Shown piece by piece: positions 47,701 to 59,700 of a DNA stretch of 64,000 nucleotides (the stretch's first letter is position 1; each line of letters begins with the position of its first letter). The DNA lies in NCBI GenBank assembly GCA_964017045.1, contig OZ024808.1, forward strand, positions 1,389,666-1,453,665, in the 5' to 3' direction. The position numbers were made by a program, and so were the translations under genes. The stretch is from Omphiscola glabra. Lineage: Eukaryota; Mollusca; Gastropoda; Lymnaeidae. The notes below the pieces were generated by a model. The model was given only the letters and a program-made list of their open reading frames with translations, had not been told where the DNA came from and searched no databases.

Positions 47701-50700
47701 TAACAACATTACAATTATGTTCTTATTTAGACACTTTAAAAATAAATGGCATTAAATGCAATTATATTTTAAATATTCTTTTTTTTTTTCTTGTTGTTGC
47801 TCAGTTCACTGAAGAAAAACTTGGCACAGCAGAGAAGACAGAGTTAGATGCCCATTTTGAAAATTTGATGCAAAGGTCAGATAAAACTAAATTTTGGACA
47901 GAGACATTGCTGAAACAGACCGATGCGTTGCTACAGCCAAATCCTAGTGAGTCGGACGGCAGGCTTGAAATTATGAAAGGATAGATATATAATTTAGCAT
48001 AACGTCAATACGCTCTGTGATATCCTAGATATCAATTTCAAACGCCGCTTTGCCTTACATTAATTAGATCATTGTGAAGAAGCAGTTGAAATGTTGTTTT
48101 TTATGATTAATTGATTTTTTTTTACCAATGAAAACTTGGCATCCACATTCCTATGTAAATATCTAGAAAATGTAAATGTAGTTTTTGCCATCAGATCAAC
48201 GCATGGAAGATTTATTGTATGAGAAACTGGACAAGAAAAAGAAAGATAGGACAACTCAATATGAAGTTCTTGGACACGCAATGGTTGATGCTGGAAATGA
48301 GTTTGGACCAGGGACCTCATACGGTTAGTGTTTCAACAGTTTGTTTGCAATGAGTTGTTTGTGTCGCAAAGGATAAATATAATCTTAGTATGCTGAGGGG
48401 ATAGGGACTCAAAGGTCAGCAAAGAAGCCATCAAGCAATGCCATCAAGGAAGATATTGAGTAAAAGTCTCCACCATCCAGGGCAGAAGAAAACAGCCAAC
48501 TTAATAACAAAAAATTCTGTTCTCTTGATGTCCTAAAAATAATTTAAAAAGTCATCTGGTCAGTTATTATGGCCAAGACAATTTAAAGTAAAGGACTATA
48601 TATTCAAACATTCACGTTTATCTTCATTTCTTTTGAAAGTAGTGGTTTAGCAACAGCAAAACCATACTTGGCGTGATGACCCTGAGGGTCTCTGCAACTA
48701 TAAAAGTTTCTCTCTCCTCAGCAAGTTGGCAAGAGAAAGAGTTCAATAAATAACTGTTACAGACCTACATGATTTAAATTGTTACAAGAAGCCATTATGT
48801 TGAGGACAAACTCTTTTTTTTTTTAAAAAATGAGCCCTGTATATATTAAAATAATATAGTTTTAAAAACCGTTGCATGACTTGTGACTCAATTAGAGTAA
48901 AGCATAAGGTATGTTGATAGCATGAATGGTTAAACCTAAATAATATTTGTGGACTGAAATAATTTTTCTGAATCTTGTTAATATTACAATTATTATTCCA
49001 GGCAATGCCCTCGTTAAATGCGGCCAAGCACAAATTCAGATTGGGAATGCTGAGAGAGATTTCGTAACAAGTACAGCCAACAACTTCCTGCAGCCTTTGT
49101 CTAACTTCCTTGAAGGGGATATGAAGACTATATTGGTAGCAACTTTATTTCCTTTATGAAATTTTGTTTCCTTTTGTGACAGCTATTAAATATTTTTTTT
49201 ACTAAGATGTGTTTGTATCTCTGAATATTTAAATATGTCTACATCTGATTCCTATTCATTTCAGAAAGAGAAAAAGATTCTAGAAACTAAAAGACTTGAC
49301 CTTGATGCCTGCAAGAGTCGACTCAGGAAGGCCAAATCAGCAAGTTCCCAAAATCAGGTCTGCTTAACAATTTTTTTAAAATGAGCTCTTTTGTGTTAAA
49401 TCATAAAAGTTTACTCAACTTATTGCGGTAGTATTAGATTTTGGGCAAGAAGCCATGAGTTTTATAATTTAAAAAACATAAGAAATATCTAGGAATTTAT
49501 TCTACGGGCAAATCCACAAAAGACGTCACGCATGTTTGGGGGGTGGGGTGTGGGGTCGTCCACAAATCTGTGACATTATTTAGTTAAAGTGTATAATTTG
49601 TGTTACACATTTGTGATGATGGTATGGTAAAAATTTGCAAAAAGAGCCTGACGTCATTTACGGATTGTTCTTTTGACCACTTAGTTTTATTGCTCAAGAT
49701 TTTAATTTAGATATAATTACTTAAGCTAAGGGAAATAAAAAAAATAACTCTTTAGACATGTCAAATCAATTAAAATGATTATAATGAAAACATTTACATC
49801 TATTTATAATATTCGACTCTGTTTTGCTGCATGCCCTTCTCAAGGTTGTAAAAAAAAATGATTGCTCATTAGTCGCTTCATTAATGCCTTAACCAGTTTT
49901 TACTGGCTTGTTGATTTAACCTGATGAAAATGTCGACTAAATTCCCTCCAACGGACTAGGACGTTTTAGTCATTGTTTAGTCAAATTTTAATTATTTTAT
50001 TACTATTACTGACAACATTCTCCTACGTATAAATTCCAGTTTATCTGGTACGTTGCTAACGTAAAAGAAAATTATCTGATTACGTGATGTTGATATGTTG
50101 ATGTGAACTAACTACGTTAACAGTTTAACTTATGAATGTCTATTCCATTGAACTTCCCCCACCACCACCATAATGTCAAAACCCCCACCCTCAAATCTCA
50201 AGGAGGGGAAGACTTGTACTAATACTACTAAGGTTTGTAGTTTACCAGTACAAAGTTGTAAGTTTTGCTTTGAAGAATTGTCGGTGTTGTTGTTTTGGAC
50301 GTATTTAAAGACAAGACTTCTTTTTTAACTTCTCGGTATTGTCCTCACATGAGTAGGTTTAACAGTACACATATATTGGCATAACTCAGGATCAAAAACT
50401 CTCATTTTATATATGCCATATTACATTTATGTTACTGTGATAACTTAAGAAGCTTTGCTCAATACACAGTTTTGCTACATATTTATAAGTATCACGTGGA
50501 GCAGTACCCACGCAAGAAGATAATGAATCACACAATGAGGAAAAACTTAATAAACAAGGGCAACTAACGTTTTGGCCAAAAGTCAGTAAAAAAAATTAAT
50601 TATCCAGTAAAACATACAGATTAAATAAAAAGTAAAATGACCTTAACCCTGGCACCAGAGAACTAACTTGAGAAATGAAAAATAAAGTCTAGAATTGTGG

Positions 50701-53700
50701 GTAATGAGATAGAAAAAGTGGAGGTTCAAACTGATCAGATGAAAGATGTCTAGCAGATGATGTTTTCAATGACAAGTTTGATAAACATTACGCCTGGACC
50801 ACCATCATACCGTTAAATTCATTCTTAAGTAACAGTATTTAGTAAAATAGTAACAAAAAAGAACACATTTGTGCGATAAGGTTTAAAACATAGACTTATT
50901 CCATAACGGATCATTTATATTTTAAAAATAGATTTTGTAATTTTCAATCGTACCTTTTAAAGTTGGCCCTACGAAGTGAATAATGTTGGCTAATATCTCT
51001 GGTAACATTTTCCAGGCAAATGAAGAGCTTTTCTGACACATACATTGTCAAGACAGTTAGCTTCCTTTCATTGCCAAAGGATAAATTTGTTCTAATACTA
51101 CACATTTTTTATACATTTTTTCTCTCTTCCATGTTCTTCTGGCTTTGGTGCTGTTGTTGGATTGCTCGTATGGTCCACGGGGGTTTCAGGCTACTTCAAG
51201 CCACCCGTACACCATGGCTGAGGTTGGCTTACGTCCTTGACCCATTCCCCTTGGTGTTAGTACTGTAGCTGCTTAGATCTAGCGTGTGCTTTATAGGCAT
51301 GGGATTGTCACCTGGTTGTTGTGTGGGGGAATAAACCCAAGAAATTACATGTTAACAGTATGGAATCCATGAAGATTTCTCTAAACATGGCTGCACGACT
51401 ATAGAGGATATCATGATTTTATAGTGGTACCATCTACCCATGTCCTGTTACCTGACTTTCTAGGGGTACCATCTACCCATGTCCTATTACCACCTTTTAG
51501 TCACCTTTACACGAGTAGAGGACTTCTAATAATAAAAATATAAACTCTAGTTATGTCATGAGCCGGTCACTTCAGTTGGTTTAGAGCAGGGGTCTTCAAT
51601 CTGTTTTGAGTAAGGAGCCCTTTTTTAAAATCAAAGCCATAAAGAACATGTTTTGGAAGACGTAGGCAGTAGCGGATCGTTTAAATCTTATAATAGGATA
51701 AGCATACAAAACTCAGGTCCATCTCTTTAAAGAGGCTCATGGGGACCACAGGACCACGGGTTGCTGACCACTGGATTAGATTGTCATGCTTATAATGTCA
51801 ATAGATAATAATGGGAGAGACTGCAATTGGGTGATCTAAACAGGAAATGAGTAACACAAAGTAAGGTCAAACCTGAAAAAAAGGAATGCAACAAAACAGC
51901 GAATGTGTCGGCAGGAAGCCTTGGTCAACGAAAAAACAGGATACAATTTTAAAATAGCACTAAATGTTAAAAAGACAATTCTTTTGCTCCCCTCTCGGAT
52001 ACTAATTCTCAGCTAAGTGCTATTATTCTGTTTTTTCTGTTGTTTGTTTGCTGAGGAAGGCTTCCTGCTGACATGTTCTTTGTTTTGTTGCGTTCCTTTC
52101 TTCAGGTTTGACCTTGCTGTGTTTTACTCACATCTTATAAAGTCAATGGTTGTTTCCTCCCCTGCCTGGCCTTTTTTACATTTTAAATTCCTTTAAATTC
52201 AACTAGTGACAGTCCCTAGTTTAATGTCAGATTTAATAATGAGGTTCTGTCTGAGCTCAAGTCTAGACTGTGAGCTTGGGTCTAGACTGCCCAGCTCAGG
52301 TCTAGACTGTGAGCTTAGGTCTAGACTGCCCAGCTCAGGTCTAGACTGTGAGCTTGGGTCTAGACTGCCCAGCTCAGGTCTAGACTGTGAGCTTGGGTCT
52401 AGACTGCCCAGCTCAGGTCTAGATGTGAGCTTGGGTCTAGACTGCCCAGCTCAGGTCTAGACTTCATTTGACAAGATAAGACTTGAAACAGTTTAAAAGA
52501 GCAGATTAACCACTCACTGGATCCTCCATTGCTGACCTGCAGAAACACAACTGTCTTTGTATCATTGTATCAGTTTGTTATCCAGTAACAAAAAATAATG
52601 TTTTTAATTCTGACCGGTTGGGGCTGGTGTTAAGAGTCGCGTGTATCCCTTCCATGGTTATTTTTTTTAGAATTGTCCTTTTAATTTGAAGGAAAATCAA
52701 TTCAAGTTTGGGAGAGGAAGTGCTTTCTTTAACAGTACAATAAATTCTTATCCCTTTTGATGCTCTTATTATGGAATTTTTGTTTTAAAATGTTCATGAA
52801 CAACATTTCAGTACGATGACCAATTTTACAGTGGAACCTCTGATAACAAATGCCCCATTTAACAAACACATCGGTTGCCAAACAACTTTTGTGAAAAATT
52901 TGGCATAGGCCGGTACACACAGTCCCACCGCCTCAGTTGTGCTTTGGCACTATTGCAAAAATATTGTTTGTCTAGTGATGCGTTCAAAAAAACAAATTTA
53001 TTTTAGGTTTGCTAAAGAGAAAAGTGTTGTTAGTAGGAATCGTGTAAGTGTGGGAAAAAAAAAAATTTAAACATGGTAATGGCAGAAGTGTTTTATTTAT
53101 TTTAGTGTTATGTGTTTAGAATAAGGATATTTCAATTTCATCACATAAAAGCACTTAAAGATGTAAAATTACGTTATTACTAAGGCTGGAACGGAGTAAT
53201 TGAATTATACATTAATTTCAATGGGAAAAATTATTTTTGTTTGCCAATGTTTCGGTTTAAGAACAGAGTCATGGAACGGATTATATTTATCATCCGAGGT
53301 TCCATTGCATATTTAAAAACAGATCCAAATGAAACCTTGTCTCAAGATTACATTAAAAAAAAAACATCGGCTTAAGGTTACCATTGAAAAGCCATAATAG
53401 GAACACATTTGTGCGGTTTCAGTTAGCATTTATTTCCACTTGAAGAAATTCACGAACTGACCATAATGATAAAATTGAAAGAATGATCATATAAGAAATT
53501 CACTGACCATAATGATAAAATTGAAGGAATGATCAGTGGATTTGATTGGGCATTCTTCTGTTTAGTTAAGCTTTCAGAAGTAAATCACTTTAAGTGTTTT
53601 TGCTTGTTGAACACAAATGTACATTTTTTGCAATTCCATTAGTGTACAAAAGAGAAAAACCTAAATGAAATGTACAGATCTGATGATAATTATCTCTAAA

Positions 53701-56700
53701 AACTATGGGTCGATTTCTTGATAAAAAGACATGAATTATACCCAGTTGAATGCAACATGACTGCTTTAGCACAAATAATTTCTAAGAGTAGAACACTTAG
53801 CTCACTCATTTTGTCGTAACTAAATGATTTAAGTTTATACAATTGGAAAAAATGTATCTCAAAATGAAATTATTTAAATTTATAAAATTCATTACAGAAT
53901 TAATATTAAATTTTTTTGTTATTGAAAAAAGTCTGAGCAGTGGTTTATTTTTAGATGCATAGAAAGACAGGAGGTCAGTTAAGTTAGGGTACAATAAGCA
54001 TATAGTCGGAGCTCACAAGGAATTTTCAGTGCAGGCTCAGCTTGTATCGTAGTTCATGAGTTGACATTTTGAATGGAACGTGAACTTTTTATGGCTTCAA
54101 ATGATATAGCACTGAAGAATTACAAGTCTTTAAGATATTCGATATTTCTCCTTGTTAAATATGGCCATTGATATAAATAATATAATGGCCAATAATATAT
54201 TATATGATATAAAGGTTAAAATTCATCAACACTTATACCTTTATCATCAATTTTCCATGATTTTATTTGAAGTCACTCATGACTAAATATGTGGTAGCTA
54301 AAAGCAACATTCTGATTTTAAAAGATTCTTTTTTTTCAAACCCCCCCCCCCCCCCCGCCCCCCACCCACCCACAAACAAAAAAAATAGTAGGATTTTATC
54401 AGATAAACTGTCTACTCCTGATTTGATCAAAACATCTCAGTGAGATCAATCACATCATAGTAAAAAAAAAATCATTGGGTGGGGCGTCTTATTCAGATTA
54501 ATTTACGTCGTGCCATACTTATAAAACCTTTATGTACTACATAATCTGCTGTGGTCCATATGTGTTTGCATGAAATTGGTGGAAGACCTGCTTGACTTAC
54601 TAGTCCACTCATAGTACTGTATCCAACAATGTTACAGAGCTGCTTTGTGTATGTATTTTGTAGCAAAAATCTTACACTTACACATTTATTTATTATAATA
54701 ATAATATATATTTTTTTTTTAGAAAATTGTCTTTTTTTTTTCAAAGCGGTATATATTTACGTAAGCCTAATGCTGTCACCACCACCCCCCCATTATTTTT
54801 GTCTTGACTATAGCTATTGTGACCTGTTCATTTTTGTCATTGTTTGTGTATGTGTAGATCATCTCACTTACTTTTACATACTGAGAATAATTTTATTAAC
54901 TCGGTGCTGGACAACTATAAACTATGTGAAAGCAGGTTATTTTATATGCAATGATTGGAATAATCAGTGCTGCACAGAACATAAATTGAAATTATTAAGA
55001 ACATTTTGTTCTAAAAAAGATTTAATATAACTTGATGTTCATCTTTGCATATTTTCTATTATAACGGTATATATTTTGTTTCTTTTTCAAATGAGAAATA
55101 TTTCAAATATTGCTTGCTCAATATTGATTGTATTCAGATTGGTTAAAAGTTCTAATAGAATTAACATGTTTTAGCATTACTAGCCACTCTGACACGAACA
55201 AGCACATTGTATTTTACCAATGAAGGTGTTCTCAATACCTGCACCCACAATAAAAGACATTTTGTGTATCTTTTCTTGTGTTTACAGTAATGGGGTGGCT
55301 AGGGATTAGGGGTATTAACTTTTCATGAAAGAAAAAACACCCAGGCATGCAAAGTTGTTTTCAAACATGATTTCTAAATAATAGTTTAGTCATAATTCCT
55401 ATGACAGGTCATGCTTTAAAGTTAACACATAAATAGAAGCATATCTATTTATAAAACGAGAGACTCGTTGTACATTAATTGAAAATATTTCTTTACCTAG
55501 ACACAAAACACGGTTATGTTATATAAATGCAGTTCTAAAAATAAATATTTACTGTGGTATTTTGAGGCTGGCTACCACCAAGACTACACCAGTGGCACTT
55601 CTGTCAAGACATATAACATATACTTGTCATATTATATTAAGATATAGATATATATAAGTGAAGAATGCGTGCTTATGTGTAACTGATTCATAGACTTAAC
55701 AATAATTTCCTCTTCTCTTTCTCCCCACTCTCACTCTGCCTCATCAGGATGAGCTTGCCAAAGTAAGTGCTGAATGGTTTTCATCAATGGGTTACAGTGC
55801 TTCTCAAATATTTTTGTATAGTATCCGCTACAGGGGGTTATTAAATCTTGAGCATCTCGAATAATATATGACATTGACATCAAAACAAAAATATTTTCTG
55901 CTGGCATCAAATGTAACTAGAGCTTCACATTTTAATTTGAGAAGCACTGCATGATGGTTATTTGTTTGTTTGCTTGCATCACTTTGGTTTATAAGCCTGA
56001 GTCGCCTTGATTAAAGTATCTTCTACATAACTCTCTTATTTTCTTCGGTTACCGGAAATTTGATCGAAAGAACATTCGTCGACGGAAAATTGATAGACGG
56101 AAATTTGATCGAACGGAAATTTGGTCGAATCTTTTTTTCAGTTCAGACGTTAAAATTTTCTTCAAATTTCTTTTTGAACGCACTATACTATATAGTAAAA
56201 CAAAATAATGCGTTGAAAAAGAAATTTGAAGAAAAATTTTAATGTATAAACTAAAAAAAAGATTAGACCAAATTTCCGTTCGATCAAATTTCCGTCGATC
56301 AATTTTCCGTCGACGAAATTTCTTTCGATCAAATTTCCGGATACGATTTTCTTCCTGTTGTCCGTACTTTTGTAGCGGGAGACTTGATCATGTTGTGGAA
56401 CTTGTTTTTTGGTTTTATTTCTAAACATTAATCCATTATCTTTGTTAGACATCCTTAAGTGTCTTACTGAACTCATGCCATCTCATTACAGTGAAAAGTT
56501 ATATGTCCTGTCTTACTGAACTCATGCCATCTCATTACAGTGAAAAGTTATATGTCCTGTCTTACTGAACTCATGCCATCTCATTACAGTGAAAAGTTAT
56601 ATGTCCTGTCTTACTGAACTCATGCCATCTCATTACAGTGAAAAGTTATATGTCCTGTCTTACTGAACTCATGCCATCTCATTACAGTGAAAAGTTATAT

Positions 56701-59700
56701 GTCCTGTCTTACTGAACTCATGCCATCTCATTACAGTGAAAAGTTATATGCCTTCTCTTGCTAAGATCATCTACAATATGTCCTGTCTTGCTGAGATAAT
56801 CTACAATTAGTCCTGTCTTGCTGAGATAACCTACTATAAGCCCTGTCTTTCTGCATGTAACTGTAAAGGTGTCATGGTTTACTGTTGATTAAAGGCTTCT
56901 GTTTTACTGCCATACCTTTTTACCCATTTATTCTGTTTTACTGCCATACCTTTCTACCCATTTCTACACAAAAATAATCATGGAGGGAGACAAAAGATTG
57001 AATGATTACAAATGAACTTAATTGCTCTTCTTTTTATGTGTACATTAGTCTATAGTTATTCATTGTGTGCTTTTGCCTGTAAGAGTTACCAATGAAATAG
57101 ATTATACATGAAGGTTCTCAAAAATACCCCTGACTGCCTTTGACACTTCCATTTTATCATTTATATTATTATAATTTGTAAACAATTGAGGCTAAAAATA
57201 TCCTTTTTTTTACTTGATATATTTTTAGCCTAATAGTTTACTAATTATAATATTATAAATGATAAAATGGAAGTGCGGAAGTATTTTTTTAAAACTTTAT
57301 AATACTTTTAAACCACCTCTTTTAAGAATTTCCTTCAGTCGCACATCTTGGAAATAGTTACAATTTGACCTCTAAAAGGTCAGCTATAGTTTATTTATCT
57401 TATTATAAAAAAAAAAAGTACAGAAATAATTTAATTTAAAGAGTTTTAAGATGCGCATGGCAAGGCACTGAAATAAAATAAATATTTTAGTCCACAAAAC
57501 TTGAAAGTAAAAATGTGAGTTTACATCTCTCTGCTTTTCTTGTCTGCACGCGCATTTCTTCATGGGTAAACTGTTGAGTGTCTGGGATTGTCATTTATGT
57601 TTAGGAGTATTTCGGAGTATTTAACTGGGTCGTCCCAATAAGCTAACATGTATACAGATGTCTTCTAATTTTATCTTTGGCAAAGGGAATCAGTTATATT
57701 TTCAGAGTAATAGGTTAATTGTGGCATGCGTAAAAGACATCATCACCAGAGAGCTGACGAGCGAAAGAATTGAATGCATTATTAAATGGCTTTAGGGGCC
57801 GTTATCCCGGCCAACACGGGTCAAAAGCTTTATAGAGCAACACTGCTTGTGAACTGTAGACCACAATATACAAAAGCATCTTGAGCCTGTTTCACTGGGT
57901 CCCCTGAGCCTCTGATGCCTCGGGGACGATGCCTTGGATTATCCAACCTTGAACGCATAGGGCATAAATGCACGTGGGGCAGATAACCCAACTCATCATT
58001 TTGTAATTTCTATCAAAGCATTATTTTAATGAGATTTCTTCCGAACACAATAATATAAACATTTAAGGTCCCGCATTTGAACAAGAGAGTCTGTAGATGC
58101 ATTCGAATAAATTAAAAGGATTATCTAGAAATCTCATTTTCTTAAAACTCACTCTTATCATTCTTCCAGACAGAAAACAAAGACATTCAAAAATAATTAA
58201 TGAGACCAAAGCTAATTACAAATCATAATTTTCTACATAAAAAGATCACATTCTAACATATTGTCACATATCAAAGAAAAGCCAGTGATTAAAAGAAATG
58301 CATAGAATAATAGCTTATTAACATTAATTTAACGTTTTGTGAAGGGAAGGATTTTTAAAATAATAGTTCTAAAACGTCAATAAAATATTGAGTTGAAAAC
58401 TCTTATGCATGATATAATATATCTCATCATTCGCTTGGGTCTGACTCATCTTCATTAAAGCATTAACTCTGGTAACAAAGATGCTCTTTTTGACTTGTAT
58501 TTTTAACTCTGGTAACAAAGATGCTCTTTTTGACTTGTATTTTTAACTCTGGTAACAGAGATTCTCTTTTAGTCTTGTATGTTTGAAAAAAAATTATATA
58601 AATCTTCTTGTTCCTAGTTAAATTATAATGCAACTGCTTTAAAACAGTCGTTGATATGTCACCATTGGCAAATACAGTTGTGGGGCGCCATGGTGGGAAT
58701 CACCATACCATGACTGTTAATTTTATGATGTCTTTGTCCCCTCTTGGTCTATCTTATATATTTATTAATACCACGTCGATTGGCCAAGCCATGAGCTGCC
58801 TATTTGTCAATGCTAGAGTTCATTTGTCTTCATGCGGATATCATTTCAAATGTTATTTAGTCTTGTTTCAATTTAAAGATTCCTATTTTTTTTATATGGC
58901 TTTGGTCTCAGTGTTGGGATCACTCCTGGGACCACTGCCTGGGACCACTGCCTGGGACCACTCCTGGGAGTTGTCACATTTTCTGAAGTATGCAACTTCT
59001 AAGAACCCTCCGATATTACCTTCTGCAGTCTTTGAAAAATAATTCTATGACTCCAACTGTAGGTATTTGGCTCAGGCATTGACATGACTCCAACTGTAGG
59101 TATTTGGCTCAGGCACTAACATGACTCCAACTGTAGGCATTTGGCTCAGGCATTGACATGACTCCATGGCCTTAAGGTCTAACTGTCTTGAATCAGAATA
59201 TTTGTGAGATCCCATATCCACCATTGTTAACTTAGTTAATAAGATTATATGAACAACTCCATGGCCAAAATGTCTAACTGCCTAACTCAGATGTTTCCTC
59301 CTGGCCATGGTTTCAATTCTACAGAGGATTGGTAATTCACTATAAACTTTTAACAAGATTTGTTTGTTTCCTCAGGCGGAGACGGACCTGCGTGTTGCCC
59401 AGTCTGAGTTTGACCGGCAGTCTGAGATAACCAAGATACTGCTGGAAGGCATCAGTAGTACTCACGTGAGTTGTGTAGTTCCCCCTCATGTTCTCCACAT
59501 GTTGTCAAGTTTATGTTTCTGTGTGCATATTTGAAACAAGATATATTTTTACTATTTAGTGGAACCTCGGATAACAAATCCTCTTCAAAATTAGTTAACG
59601 AAAACATTTTATGAACAATTCGTCTCGGTTACCGAAACATAAGCATGCGCCTGTACACAAGTGGTTGTAAATAGTTTTACAGAAACACTAATTTGTGAAG

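Larger units (their letters stand above)
57276..59375. other. SH3GLB intron between microexon and next exon, last part
   Basis: A moderately GC-rich patch at 57,780-57,990 (GGGGCCGTTATCCCGGCC) could be a dispersed repeat fragment. Otherwise AT-rich, with two small tandem repeats (listed separately). An open frame at 58656-59042 has no splice or family support. Confidence 0.4.

Noticed and set aside
54629..55030. 133-codon plus frame with hydrophobic segments
   Set aside because: AT-rich and low complexity, with no splice or family support; hydrophobicity reflects T-rich composition.
58656..59042. 128-codon plus frame in an SH3GLB intron
   Set aside because: No splice sites in matching phase, no recognisable domain, and it ends in a short GGGACCACTGCCT repeat.
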